The notes under the pieces are model-generated. The model was given only the letters and a program-made list of their open reading frames with translations. It was not told the origin of the DNA and searched no databases. A program made the translations under genes and the position numbers. A stretch of DNA of 64,000 bases, from the NCBI RefSeq assembly GCF_000621785.1, contig NZ_JHXI01000015.1, forward strand, positions 37,778 to 101,777, read 5' to 3'. The DNA is from Ruminococcus flavefaciens ND2009 (GTDB lineage: Bacteria > Bacillota > Clostridia > Oscillospirales > Ruminococcaceae). The first letter of the stretch is position 1, and the number at the start of each line of letters is the position of its first letter. Shown in pieces: positions 16,396 to 24,973 of this stretch.

Positions 16396-18951
16396 TCAAG
16401 CCTCGTTAAGTGAGGGTATGAGGTGGAGCAGGAATTTCTGGATAGAGAGGGCGTCGTCGGCGGAGAGTCCGTCGGAGTTTACGTCGCCGTTCTTTCTGCC
16501 CTGCTTTGTGAGGGGCTTTTCGGCAGTGCCGTTTTCGCCGTATTTATCGGGATTTGCCAGTGACTGCATGATGAGGATAGCGTCAGCCAGCTCAACCTTG
16601 CCGTCGCAGTTGGTGTCGCCCTTGAGACCTGCATCGTCCTTGGTCATAAGTACATCGTAATACATGGTATTGGGCTTGCCGCCGTCCCTGATGTCCTCAT
16701 TGACCTCAACAAATGTATAGCCGTCAGCCTTTGCTGTGATCATATCCACATTGACTGTTTTCCTGTCCTTGAATGTATCGCAGGTGTAGGTCATGGGATT
16801 GCCGTTAGCGGCATCGAGTTTAACATAGACATGATCGTAAGGATCGGCTATATGGAGTCCCGAATCCTCGGGGAGAGAAATGAGACCGTTTACGCGGAAT
16901 GAGAGCTCCGGGGCCTTTACGAGCTCGCCCGTGTCCTTGTCCTTTATTGCGAAAACAAAGGTATAGGGTTCGGTCTTATCTGCTTCCTTGACGGCTATAT
17001 GGTGCTTGAAGTTCCCGAACTGTATCTCACGATTCTGATCATCTGTGTATGTTTTGTCATACATTACAGTATAGCTTCCGGGAGTCAGCTCGTCAGCCAT
17101 ATCACCCTTCCAGATAGCGCCGTTCTCACCGCCGATAATGGCGTTAGCAGGATCAAGAGTGATATTTTCTAATACAAAAGGCTCGCCGTAGATGATACCT
17201 GCTCTGCTGCCGCCTTCAACCTCCTGCCAGTAAGTCTCGGAGCGTACCTTTACGGAAATGCCCGTAAGGTCAAGGCTCTCGCCTACGGTGTATTCGGTCT
17301 TTGCAGGGTAGGAGATGACTTCCTGGACATTGTAGTGAGTAGGCATAACAATGGTATAAATGGGCTGAGGCGATGTTGTGGTAGTAGTTGTGGTGGTCTC
17401 GGTGACAGTTGTGGTAGTGGTTGTAGTTATGGGCTCAGCGCTGCCGAACTTGAAGTCAGCGTTGATCTCGCTTGCCTGCTTAGCAAGAGCGGGCATTGAA
17501 GTTGCATCGCCGCCGTAGAGGTTTGCTACGCCTGCGCAGGCGATAGCGAAGCAGCCGTTATAGTCCAGAGCACCCTCGGTGTACTGGTATTTGTCGGTCT
17601 GATCCTGATAGCCGCTGGAGTCATCGCCGCCTACCAGGAGACCGTAAGCTGTATACTTAGCGGAAGGATTTGAGGAAGCTCCCGAGCTGTCATTGCCGGG
17701 ATTTGCTGCACGGTGGTGGATATGTACGGGCCACTTGTCGCCGAAGCCCAGCAGGAAGCTGTAGCCAAGGTTGTTATCGCCCAGGATATGGTCCATCTGA
17801 TACTTTGCAGCCTTTGCGTAATCAGCATTGGCGTCGCCGTTTGCAAGAGCGAGAGCGTCCATCTGCTTAGCGCAGTTATAGCGAGAAGCGCCCCAGCCGC
17901 CGGCGTTGTATGTGCCGACCTTCAGGTCGCCCTGGTTTTTGAGCTCGTACTGAAGCTCATCGGCGTATGCCTTATCTCCCGTAGCCTTGTACATGAGAGC
18001 GGAATAGCCCTGCCATACCTTGTCCCAGGAGTATACCCAGCCGTCATACTGGCTGTTGCCGTAGTCGCCGTTTTTGCCGACGCGTGAGGGCTTGCTGCCT
18101 GCGTCATTGACCCAGAGCCATGCCTGAGCCATAGCCTCCTCGTCCTGATACTGTGCAGCGGTGTCATAAAATCCGCCGATACCGCCCGTATTGTTTCCTA
18201 CGTGCTTCTGACCGAACTCCAGGAGAGCCTTTGCATATTTCAGGCATTCAGCCGAATATGCGGGATCGGAGTCCTTGAGGACGTAGGCTGTGCCCGCCAG
18301 ACCTGCCGCCATCTCGCAGCTTACGGAGGAGTTGTTGTCGCCCTCTGTGAGCCAGTAGATGGGTCTGTCATAGGTCTGTACTTCCGGTGCGGACCATATA
18401 CCGTGGTCAGTGCCGCCGTTTGCCACAACGTGAGCTACGGCAGCTACCTTGTCGGAGCTGTCCAGGAAGGTGGTCTTCATGAGGTAATCAGCGCCCCATT
18501 TCAGCTCATAGATAAGGTGGTCCTTACAGCCTGCCTTTTCGTATACTCCGGGATTGAGGTAATCCGAGAGTGCAAGGCTGCTAAGAGCAAAGCCTATGGT
18601 GAGGTTGAATTTTATATGGTCTCCTGCATCGTGGAAGCCGCCGGAAACGTCTACCTTTCCGTCACCGTCAGGGTCGACGATGGACTTTGCGGAGCCTCCG
18701 AGACTTCCCACGGGAGCCTCTCCGTCATAGGTATGGCAGTCGCCGCGCCAGGTCAGAGGGCCGTCTGTAATGCCCTTGCCGCAGGCGTTTGCGTCATACA
18801 TATAAAGTGACATTGCAAGTGCTTTGTAGTAGTCGTGATCTGCTGCGCTTGCATTCATGGGAATGAATGCTGCTGCTGCCGATGTCAGTGCCATAACAGT
18901 GGAAGCGGCTGCAGCGGTGAGCTTTCTGGTAACAGTGTTTTTGAGTTTCAT
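16396..18951 (-). CDS. Cellulosomal GH9 cellulase with Ig-like module and dockerin
   Basis: 851 residues from the ATG at 18951, which lies nine bases from GGAGA; an ATG at 18960 is only one base from that site. Signal peptide ~1-37; GH9 domain ~40-490 with DAGDH at 108-112, HIHHRAANPG and the late EGALDYNGCF segment; Thr-rich linker; a Big-type Ig-like module (ISYPAKTEYTVGESLDLTG); a further beta domain of unknown type; type I dockerin over the last ~76 residues (GDTNCDGKVELADAILIMQ and GDVNSDGLSADDALSIQ). Compared with the first GH9 there is an insertion with DPDGDGKVD, a calcium-loop-like sequence, just before the active-site motif. Its role would be cell-surface or cellulosomal cellulose hydrolysis. 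Confidence 0.93.
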   Translation of the reverse strand: MKLKNTVTRKLTAAAASTVMALTSAAAAFIPMNASAADHDYYKALAMSLYMYDANACGKGITDGPLTWRGDCHTYDGEAPVGSLGGSAKSIVDPDGDGKVDVSGGFHDAGDHIKFNLTIGFALSSLALSDYLNPGVYEKAGCKDHLIYELKWGADYLMKTTFLDSSDKVAAVAHVVANGGTDHGIWSAPEVQTYDRPIYWLTEGDNNSSVSCEMAAGLAGTAYVLKDSDPAYSAECLKYAKALLEFGQKHVGNNTGGIGGFYDTAAQYQDEEAMAQAWLWVNDAGSKPSRVGKNGDYGNSQYDGWVYSWDKVWQGYSALMYKATGDKAYADELQYELKNQGDLKVGTYNAGGWGASRYNCAKQMDALALANGDANADYAKAAKYQMDHILGDNNLGYSFLLGFGDKWPVHIHHRAANPGNDSSGASSNPSAKYTAYGLLVGGDDSSGYQDQTDKYQYTEGALDYNGCFAIACAGVANLYGGDATSMPALAKQASEINADFKFGSAEPITTTTTTTVTETTTTTTTTSPQPIYTIVMPTHYNVQEVISYPAKTEYTVGESLDLTGISVKVRSETYWQEVEGGSRAGIIYGEPFVLENITLDPANAIIGGENGAIWKGDMADELTPGSYTVMYDKTYTDDQNREIQFGNFKHHIAVKEADKTEPYTFVFAIKDKDTGELVKAPELSFRVNGLISLPEDSGLHIADPYDHVYVKLDAANGNPMTYTCDTFKDRKTVNVDMITAKADGYTFVEVNEDIRDGGKPNTMYYDVLMTKDDAGLKGDTNCDGKVELADAILIMQSLANPDKYGENGTAEKPLTKQGRKNGDVNSDGLSADDALSIQKFLLHLIPSLNEA

Positions 18952-19167
18952 TTTTTCCATTCTCCTCTCATTATATAAATAGATAGGTAAGGAAAGCTGC
19001 CTGAGGTCACAGCTTCCATGTTACTATTATAACATAATTCTTTCTGAATTTGTGAACATTATATGTAATTTGGCACAAAAAGTGATATATTTGGAGAATG
19101 TATCAAAAACGCTGCCGTCCCTTTGTTATATTTTACTATCATAAAAGCCGCATATTGCCTGCAAAAA

Positions 19168-19344
19168 AGCATAATTTAGCGCGTATGCGCTAAGTTGATA
19201 GTTGAAAGTTGAGAGTTGAGAGTTAATGTGTTCGCTTCGCTCACAATATTTAAATATTGTCGCCGCAGGCGACTCCACAACTTTCAACTCTAAACTCTCA
19301 ACTCTAAACTCAAATCATAATTTAGCTCCGCTAAATTATGATTT
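19168..19344. repeat. Palindrome-flanked hairpin repeat, copy C
   Basis: This lies in the 489-bp gap between the second GH9 gene (5' end) and the LRR/dockerin gene (3' end). A left hairpin with TTAGCGC..GCGCTAA is followed by arm 1 (19193-19224, units of GTTGAGA/GTTGAAA), a loop that itself contains an 18-bp perfect palindrome (19243-19260) and a GTCGCC/GGCGAC hairpin, arm 2 (19279-19311, the complement) and a 33-bp palindrome (19312-19344). Architecture is that of copy A but the arm sequence is different. A minus-strand TATAAT at 19026-19031, with a weak -35, probably serves the GH9 gene; the remainder of the gap shows nothing. Confidence 0.8.
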
Positions 19345-19360
19345 ATAACGCTTCTGAAAT

Positions 19361-19405
19361 AAAAAGCCATAGTACTTCTGACCTTGTATCAGAAATACTA
19401 TGGCT
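19361..19405 (-). terminator. Terminator after the LRR/dockerin gene
   Basis: Minus-strand AGCCATAGTATTTCTGA pairs with TCAGAAGTACTATGGCT (one mismatch) around a 7-nt loop, followed by TTTTTATTT. Confidence 0.85.
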
Positions 19406-19440
19406 TAAAGCTTCTGTATCAGCGCTGCCCGTCCGGTGTA

Positions 19441-20523
19441 TTATTGTTCGATAATGAGCTTTTTAAGGGTTATCAGGTCGAATATGTCCAGAACGCCGTC
19501 ATTGTTAAGGTCCGCTCCGTGAGCGCAGCCGTCGCCAGTACCCAGAATGAAGTTCTGGAGAGTAACTGCGTCCGCGATATTTATCTCGTTATCGCAGTTT
19601 ATATCGCCGTACTTCTGGTCGGGCAGGAGCTTGAGCTCCAGAGGGATACATACGGCATAGTAGTTCTTGTCCTCCACAAGCTTTCTGTATATGTCTATGA
19701 CAGAGGCAGGAACGTAGAGCCTGGTGGGGGCGTTATCCATAATAAGCGGCGGTGTCCAGGGGACAGGAGCGCCGAGAACGTTGTACAGTCCGTCATACTC
19801 AAAGGGCTGATCCGTGTCTGAATAGGGATCGGTTATATCCTCACGGAGCAGGGTAATGCTGTCCAGATGGCGGTCATATATTACAGGATCATGTATCACT
19901 GCCGATGCAGGAATGGTCAGGTTTTTCAGATTTTTGGTGTACAGCGCATATTTATCGATGGTCCTTAGAGAGTCGGGGAAAACTATCTCCTCAAGGCTCG
20001 GCGAGATTGCAAATGCTCTTTCACCTATCTCCTCAACTCCGTCGGGAACGGTGAAGGAAGTGTCATCCCTTCCCGCGGGATAAGCCACCAGCTTCTTCAT
20101 GTCCTTGGTGTAGAGCACGCCGTCAACGGAGCAGAAGCAGGGGTTGTTTTCGTCCACGTCTATTTCCAGCAGCTTTTCTCCCGTACCCTCTACAATTATG
20201 TTTTCAACGGTGGAGGGCAGTGTGATATGCCTGATGTTGTACATATCATGGTCGTAAAGGCAGACTGTCCTTACCTTAAATCCCTCTATTTCTCCGGGAA
20301 TGACCAGTTCTTCTACAGTATCGCTGTATTCGTTGACCTTGACCTCGGGCACGTCCATCAGTACCGCGGAGTATTTTGTATTATCGTATTCCACAACGGT
20401 ATAGCCGAAGCCTGTTTCCTCGATGTCGTCGTAATTCCACCAGTCCGCCGAGCTGACCGTGGGGACGGTGCAGGAAAAGGCAAGAACTGCCGAGGTGACA
20501 AGGGATGCGAGTTTTGCTTTCAT
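19441..20523 (-). CDS. Secreted leucine-rich-repeat (BspA/LRR_5-type) protein with C-terminal dockerin
   Basis: 360 residues. Signal peptide (~1-25), LRR_5-type repeats in the middle (PDGVEEIGERAFAISPSLEE, LRTIDKYALYTKNLKNL), then a type I dockerin at the C-terminus (GDINCDNEINIADAVTLQ and ADLNNDGVLDIFDLITLKK). No catalytic domain is recognisable. The dockerin implies attachment to a cohesin-bearing scaffold; the LRR part may bind substrate or other cells. GGAGG precedes the ATG. Direction matches the two GH9 genes further left but it has its own terminator. Confidence 0.85.
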   Translation of the reverse strand: MKAKLASLVTSAVLAFSCTVPTVSSADWWNYDDIEETGFGYTVVEYDNTKYSAVLMDVPEVKVNEYSDTVEELVIPGEIEGFKVRTVCLYDHDMYNIRHITLPSTVENIIVEGTGEKLLEIDVDENNPCFCSVDGVLYTKDMKKLVAYPAGRDDTSFTVPDGVEEIGERAFAISPSLEEIVFPDSLRTIDKYALYTKNLKNLTIPASAVIHDPVIYDRHLDSITLLREDITDPYSDTDQPFEYDGLYNVLGAPVPWTPPLIMDNAPTRLYVPASVIDIYRKLVEDKNYYAVCIPLELKLLPDQKYGDINCDNEINIADAVTLQNFILGTGDGCAHGADLNNDGVLDIFDLITLKKLIIEQ

Positions 20524-20668
20524 AGTAGTACCTCCTTCTGCGTCATCAGCCTGTGTTTACTCAAGTATAACACATTCTGCGAAAAACAGGGAGTTTTCTG
20601 CCGCAAAAACGTGATTATAGCCAAATGTGACAGCCTGGAATTGTGAATACTTACAAATAAACAGATGC

Positions 20669-20705
20669 AAAAAGCCCCTGAGCGCTCTTGTAGAACACTC
20701 AGGGG
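20669..20705 (-). terminator. Terminator after the solute-binding protein gene
   Basis: Minus-strand CCCCTGAGTGTTC / GAGCGCTCAGGGG stem then CTTTTTG. Same family as the terminators at 5.8, 34.4 and 54.4 kb. Confidence 0.85.
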
Positions 20706-20717
20706 AGGATCTTACAC

Positions 20718-22106
20718 TTATCCGTTATACTTTGCTATCTCCTCGTCGATAACGTGAGAAAATTCGTCGCGGAGCTGCTCATAGGACTTGCCTGCTTCAG
20801 CCATTCGCTGCATCACGCCGCGGCTGTCAGCGGTATAGTTGCCGTTGCCGCTCATTCTTTCGCCCATGCCCCAGCCGCAGTCGAATACGGGAGTGACTTT
20901 TGAAAGATCAAGATATTCCTGCAATGCGTTGTACTGCTCCTCGGTGATGAAGCTCCTGAATGAGCCCGAGGCGTTCTTCTGCTGTACAAGAGCCTGTTCC
21001 TTTGCGGCAGCCTTCATTGTCTCGTCAGACGCCGCCAGACGCTCGCACTTGAGGTAAGTGGCTACAGCCTTGCCCTTCTGGGAGTTCTTCACCAGCATAC
21101 GTGAGTTGAAATTGCAGGAGATGTAGTTCTTGTCCGCGTCGGGAGACTTGGGGAAGGGAACTATCATCAGGTCTGCCTCGGGGTTAGCAGCGTTAGAAAT
21201 GCCCAGAGACCAGCTTCCCGAAGCGAAGAACAGAGTGTTCAGATCTGAGGGGAAGGTGTCGCGGAGAGTGCTGCTGTACCAGCCGTTGTTCCTTATCTCG
21301 CCAATAAGTCCCACAGCCTTGCCTATCTCGGCGTCGGCTATATTGTTCTTCAGACTGCTTCCGTCGAAGCTGACAACTGTATGTCCCGTTGAAGCAAGGG
21401 CAGCCTGTCCGTACCAGCCGTTTATGCCGTATCTCGGGGCGTCGGGCTGGTTCTTTCTGAATTTGTCTATCATGTCCTTCATGGCGTTCCAGTCCCATTT
21501 GCCCTCCTGCCAGAGCTTTCTCGGGTCGCCTATGCCCTCGGCGTCGGTGAGCTTTCTGCTGTAGGTGAGCAGCAGGGGCTCGGATACGGAATAGGGCACC
21601 ACATAGTGCTGACCGTTGTATGCGAACATATCCATAACATCGGACATATCCGACCACAGTCCCTCGTCAACGCCCATATCGGCGAAATAGGGGTCAAGGG
21701 GATCGAAAAGTCCCGTCATGGTGCCATTGGGGAAGGCTGCCGGCTCGCAGGGGAACATATCCACGGTCTCGCCGGAATTTATCATTGATGACAGGGTGTT
21801 GTACTTGTCGTTGGGAGCGGTGCGGACGCAGTTTATCCTGCCGCCGTAAATATCCTCAAAAACAGCCAGAGCGGCAGAGCGCTGAACGCCCTGCTGAGGG
21901 TTCAGGTCGTAGTCCGCCAGCCAGGTGATCTCCATTTCGGGATCAGCCTCTGCGGGAGTGCCGTCATATTCGGACGCCGCAGCGGTGGTCTGGGGGACGG
22001 TGGTCTGTATATTACTGCTGCTGCTCTTCTTGCTGCTGCAGGCAGCCGCAGCTGTAAGGACTGACGCTGCACAGAGAAGTGCGGACAGTCTCTTTGTGTA
22101 AGACAT
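20718..22106 (-). CDS. Extracellular solute-binding lipoprotein (ABC family 1, sugar type)
   Basis: 462 residues. Lipobox TAAAAC with Cys23 at the N-terminus of a long periplasmic-binding-protein fold: ITWLADYDLNPQQGVQRSAALAVFEDIYGG, FPCEPAAFPNGTMTGLFDPLDPYF, and PYSVSEPLLLTYSRKL, typical of sugar-binding SBP_bac_1 proteins. The start is the ATG at 22106, nine bases after GGAG and just upstream of the signal peptide; the longer reading frame to 22295 adds a non-signal sequence and passes through the promoter. No permease or ATPase genes adjoin it, so it is an orphan binding protein or part of a dispersed transporter. Confidence 0.85.
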   Translation of the reverse strand: MSYTKRLSALLCAASVLTAAAACSSKKSSSSNIQTTVPQTTAAASEYDGTPAEADPEMEITWLADYDLNPQQGVQRSAALAVFEDIYGGRINCVRTAPNDKYNTLSSMINSGETVDMFPCEPAAFPNGTMTGLFDPLDPYFADMGVDEGLWSDMSDVMDMFAYNGQHYVVPYSVSEPLLLTYSRKLTDAEGIGDPRKLWQEGKWDWNAMKDMIDKFRKNQPDAPRYGINGWYGQAALASTGHTVVSFDGSSLKNNIADAEIGKAVGLIGEIRNNGWYSSTLRDTFPSDLNTLFFASGSWSLGISNAANPEADLMIVPFPKSPDADKNYISCNFNSRMLVKNSQKGKAVATYLKCERLAASDETMKAAAKEQALVQQKNASGSFRSFITEEQYNALQEYLDLSKVTPVFDCGWGMGERMSGNGNYTADSRGVMQRMAEAGKSYEQLRDEFSHVIDEEIAKYNG

Positions 22107-22164
22107 AGATAATAACTCCTTTCGGGAACGGTGCATAGTGAGCGATCTGTCGTCACCGAATATA

Positions 22165-22193
22165 ATTATACTCGTTCTGCGGAGATGTGTCAA
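22165..22193 (-). promoter_or_regulatory. Promoter of the solute-binding protein gene
   Basis: Minus-strand TTGACA (22188-22193), 17-nt spacer, TATAAT (22165-22170): both hexamers match consensus exactly. Confidence 0.85.
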
Positions 22194-22353
22194 GGAATAT
22201 AATGTTAACAAGGGGGAAGAAGAAAGGCGAAAAATACGTTGCTTTTTTCTATGGTAATGATACGGCGGCGGAGACTCTTTGTTAAAAAGCTCCAAAAATA
22301 CTGCCTGTTATATGTCAAGTTGTTAAAAAAATGCGGAATTGAAATAATTTTGC

Positions 22354-22382
22354 GTGACATTTTATTTAACCTGTGATATAAT
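22354..22382 (+). promoter_or_regulatory. Promoter of the vanY-like gene
   Basis: GTGACA (22354-22359), 17-nt spacer ending TGTGA, TATAAT (22377-22382); extended -10. Confidence 0.7.
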
Positions 22383-22457
22383 GATAGTAAGGTTTTTATA
22401 TGGGCAGCAGTATCCTGCCTGTACTATAATAATATATGCAGTGAAAGGGATTTTTAT

Positions 22458-23570
22458 ATGGACAATAACAGATATGATTCACATCGTCCCCGCAAAAGAG
22501 TATCCCGTCAGACGCTGAGAAGACGACAGCTGACAGCTCTCGCCGTTATAGCGCTTCTGGTGCTCCTCTTCGTGCTGCTGGTCGCTCATGCCTGCTCTGA
22601 CAATGGCAAGAAAGACAGCAAAAACAAGGGCAAGACAGCTGTAACGACAATAACAACTACGGCAACTTCCACAGATCCCGCTATAACCACAACAGCCGTT
22701 ACTACTACGGCAGCTATGACGGAACCTGTGAACAAGAGCGATTTCAAGCTCGATAAATACTCGGTATTCCTTGAGGTAGGCGAGACTGATATGCCCAGAG
22801 TACAGGGTTATCCCGACGGTATGGGCGAAGCGGACGAGCGCTGGTCCTCAGGAGACTCCTCTATTGCCACAGTCGATAATATAGGCAATATCACAGGCGT
22901 TAAGCCCGGTACCTGCTACGTTACCCTCAGGTCTGCGACAGACTCCTCACAGGAGGTAATGATCAAGGTCACGGTACGCGGCGAATCAACAGATGATACA
23001 GCATCGCCTCAGTCGAATACGGCTGAGGCGCCCGAGCCCCCTGTTTATGATACAGAGGGGCTTACTTATATAGACGGGGTGCTCATAGTCAACAAGTCCT
23101 ACGGACTCCCCGCCACCTTTGAGCCGGGACTTGAGCCAATCTGCTATCAGCAGTTCCAGGCAATGTCCAGCGCGGCTGCAAAGGAGGATCTGAGCATCTA
23201 CATCGGCTCGGGCTACCGCTCATACCACGATCAGGAGATCATATATGACAACTACGTCAAGAGCGACGGAGCAGATATGGCGGACACCTATTCCGCACGC
23301 CCCGGTTATTCCGAGCATCAGACGGGACTGGTCATCGACTGCAATACCATCGACGACGCCTTCGGAGCAACTCCCGAAGCGGCATGGCTGGCAGAACACG
23401 CCCATGAGTACGGCTTCATAATCCGCTACCCTCAGGGCAAGGAGGACATCACAGGCTATCAGTACGAGCCCTGGCACATCAGATACGTGGGTTCAAAGAT
23501 CGCCACAGAGCTCTACAAGAGCGGACAGTGCCTTGAGGAGTACCTCAAAGTTGATTCAAAATATGAGTGA
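22458..23570 (+). CDS. Membrane-anchored D-alanyl-D-alanine carboxypeptidase, VanY/LAS family
   Basis: 370 residues: basic cytoplasmic N-terminus, one TM (~27-45), Thr-rich linker (60-90), a Big_2-type Ig-like domain (~95-175, DSSIATVDNIGNITGVKPGT) and a VanY metallopeptidase domain (~200-360). The zinc motifs are visible: SGYRS(253-256 region), SEHQTGLVID with His287 and Asp294, and EPWH with His340. It would trim the terminal D-Ala of peptidoglycan stem peptides outside the membrane. It has its own promoter and terminator, and no vancomycin-resistance genes adjoin it, so a housekeeping wall role is likely. Confidence 0.9.
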   Translation: MDNNRYDSHRPRKRVSRQTLRRRQLTALAVIALLVLLFVLLVAHACSDNGKKDSKNKGKTAVTTITTTATSTDPAITTTAVTTTAAMTEPVNKSDFKLDKYSVFLEVGETDMPRVQGYPDGMGEADERWSSGDSSIATVDNIGNITGVKPGTCYVTLRSATDSSQEVMIKVTVRGESTDDTASPQSNTAEAPEPPVYDTEGLTYIDGVLIVNKSYGLPATFEPGLEPICYQQFQAMSSAAAKEDLSIYIGSGYRSYHDQEIIYDNYVKSDGADMADTYSARPGYSEHQTGLVIDCNTIDDAFGATPEAAWLAEHAHEYGFIIRYPQGKEDITGYQYEPWHIRYVGSKIATELYKSGQCLEEYLKVDSKYE

Positions 23571-23577
23571 CAAAAGT

Positions 23578-23602
23578 CCCTGTCGTCAGACAGGGTTTTT
23601 TA
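23578..23602 (+). terminator. Terminator after the vanY-like gene
   Basis: CCCTGTC / GACAGGG stem with a GTCA loop followed by seven T. Confidence 0.85.
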
Positions 23603-23610
23603 TTGCCTCC

Positions 23611-23639
23611 TTGACAGGGAGCGGGGTATGTGATAAGAT
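23611..23639 (+). promoter_or_regulatory. Promoter of rsmE
   Basis: TTGACA (23611-23616), 17-nt spacer ending TGTGA, TAAGAT (23634-23639). It begins immediately after the upstream terminator. Confidence 0.7.
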
Positions 23640-23672
23640 TGTTTTAACACTAAATGTAATGAGGTGCTTGCT

Positions 23673-24398
23673 ATGCCGAGATTTTTCAGGAATGAGATAG
23701 ATGAGGATAATATCGTGCTCACAGGTGACGATGCCAACCACATTGGCAGGTCACTGAGAATGAGAGTGGGCGAGGAGATAACGGTGTGCTGCAACGGTAC
23801 GGACTACCGCTGCAATATCGGCAGTATCACCGCCGACGCCGTGTATCTTGACCTTGTCGAGAAGCACAGATGTGCCGCAGAGCCCGATATATCGGTGACT
23901 CTCTTTCAGGCTGTCCCGAAGCTGGACAAGCTTGAATACATCATACAGAAAAGCGTGGAGCTGGGAGCGGCAAGGATAGTCCCCGTGCTGACAAGACGCT
24001 GCGTATCACGTCCCGATGAGAAGGACTTTGCGAGGAAAAAGCTGCCGAGACTGTGCAGGATAGCCGAGGAGGCTGCAAAGCAGTCGGGCAGGGGCATTAT
24101 CCCCGAGGTCACTCCTCTGGTAAGCTTCAGGGAGAGCGTGGATATGACAAGGTCTCTTGACCGTACGATACTGCTGTATGAGGAGAAGGGCGGACGCTCC
24201 TTCGGCGAGGTGGACTTTGACGGCATAAAGACCGCAGGATTGTTCATCGGCAGCGAGGGCGGCTTCGACAAAGAGGAGGCTGATGCACTGGTGGAAGCAG
24301 GCGCAGAAAGAGTCTGGCTGGGACAGAGAATACTGCGTTGTGAAACTGCACCAATAACTGCCCTTTCAATTTTGATGTTTTTAACAAATAATATGTAA
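23673..24398 (+). CDS. rsmE: 16S rRNA (uracil-1498-N3)-methyltransferase
   Basis: 241 residues. N-terminal PUA-like segment (MPRFFRNEIDEDNIVLTGDDANHIGRSLRMRVGEEI) and a SPOUT-class knot domain with LFQAVPKLDKLEYIIQKSVELGA, FIGSEGGF and LGQRILRCETA, all characteristic of RsmE. It methylates U1498 of 16S rRNA with SAM. The ATG at 23673 is chosen because GAGGTG lies six bases upstream; a GTG at 23664 overlaps that site. In many bacteria rsmE follows prmA, but here it stands alone. Confidence 0.95.
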   Translation: MPRFFRNEIDEDNIVLTGDDANHIGRSLRMRVGEEITVCCNGTDYRCNIGSITADAVYLDLVEKHRCAAEPDISVTLFQAVPKLDKLEYIIQKSVELGAARIVPVLTRRCVSRPDEKDFARKKLPRLCRIAEEAAKQSGRGIIPEVTPLVSFRESVDMTRSLDRTILLYEEKGGRSFGEVDFDGIKTAGLFIGSEGGFDKEEADALVEAGAERVWLGQRILRCETAPITALSILMFLTNNM

Positions 24399-24402
24399 AG
24401 AG

Positions 24403-24431
24403 TTGAAATTATAAAAAAAGTATGGTATAAT
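24403..24431 (+). promoter_or_regulatory. Promoter of the YtxH-like gene
   Basis: TTGAAA (24403-24408), 17-nt spacer, TATAAT (24426-24431), directly after the rsmE stop codon. Confidence 0.7.
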
Positions 24432-24506
24432 AAATTCAGATTATCGTAATCCGATCGCAAGCGGTTCGGTAAGTACTAATTCTTGCGGAGAAAAGAGGAA
24501 ATTAAA

Positions 24507-24794
24507 ATGAATAAGTTTTTAGTCGCTATTTTAGCAGCCGGCGCAGCAGCAGCTGTGGGATATGTTGCAGCACAGGCACTCAAGGATAAGAGCTCCGGTT
24601 CAGATTATGATGATGACGATTACGATGATTTCGATAACTTCGACACAGATGAGAGTATCGACTTCGAGATCAATGATAATTCCGTAAAGGAAGCAGCTGA
24701 GGACGCTGTTGAGGATATCAAGGACAAGGCTGAGGACGTTGCAGAGGATATAAAGGACGCAGCTGAGGATATCGTCGACGACATCAAGGACTGA
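24507..24794 (+). CDS. Small YtxH-like membrane protein with acidic, helical tail
   Basis: 95 residues: one N-terminal TM (FLVAILAAGAAAAVGYVAAQAL), an Asp-rich stretch (~30-55) and a regular helix of A-E-D-x-x-D-I-K-D units to the end. Length and layout match the YtxH-like family, whose function is poorly known (stress-linked in Bacillus). The ATG at 24507 follows AGAGGAA; the frame opens 24 nt earlier but lacks a good site there. The tail resembles those of the YfhO and Wzz-like proteins in this window. Confidence 0.65.
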   Translation: MNKFLVAILAAGAAAAVGYVAAQALKDKSSGSDYDDDDYDDFDNFDTDESIDFEINDNSVKEAAEDAVEDIKDKAEDVAEDIKDAAEDIVDDIKD

Positions 24795-24807
24795 TTAATG
24801 ATCTGAT

Positions 24808-24833
24808 AAGGGAGCGCAAAGCTCCCTTTTTTG
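24808..24833 (+). terminator. Terminator after the YtxH-like gene
   Basis: AGGGAGC / GCTCCCT stem with a short loop and a run of T. Confidence 0.85.
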
Positions 24834-24906
24834 TTGCAAGGGCTGCAAAAAAACACAAAAACCTTCAATATCTATTGTATGATATTACAAAATGTGGGGA
24901 AGGTGC

Positions 24907-24935
24907 TTGACAAGTAAGGCGAGTTCTGATATAAT
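24907..24935 (+). promoter_or_regulatory. Promoter of tRNA-Pro
   Basis: TTGACA (24907-24912), 17-nt spacer, TATAAT (24930-24935) with extended TGA: a full-consensus promoter. Confidence 0.85.
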
Positions 24936-24973
24936 ATAAAAGCTGTCCGTCAAGGACTTGCCGAAGAATTATC

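Larger units (their letters stand above)
22107..22457. other. Divergent intergenic region, solute-binding protein gene / vanY-like gene
   Basis: 351 bp without a gene. It holds one promoter for each flanking gene and nothing else that I can identify; no hairpin repeat or riboswitch was recognised. Confidence 0.6.

Noticed and set aside
22107..22295. N-terminal extension of the solute-binding protein
   Set aside because: The extra 63 residues precede a proper signal peptide and pass through a consensus promoter; GGAG supports the start at 22106.
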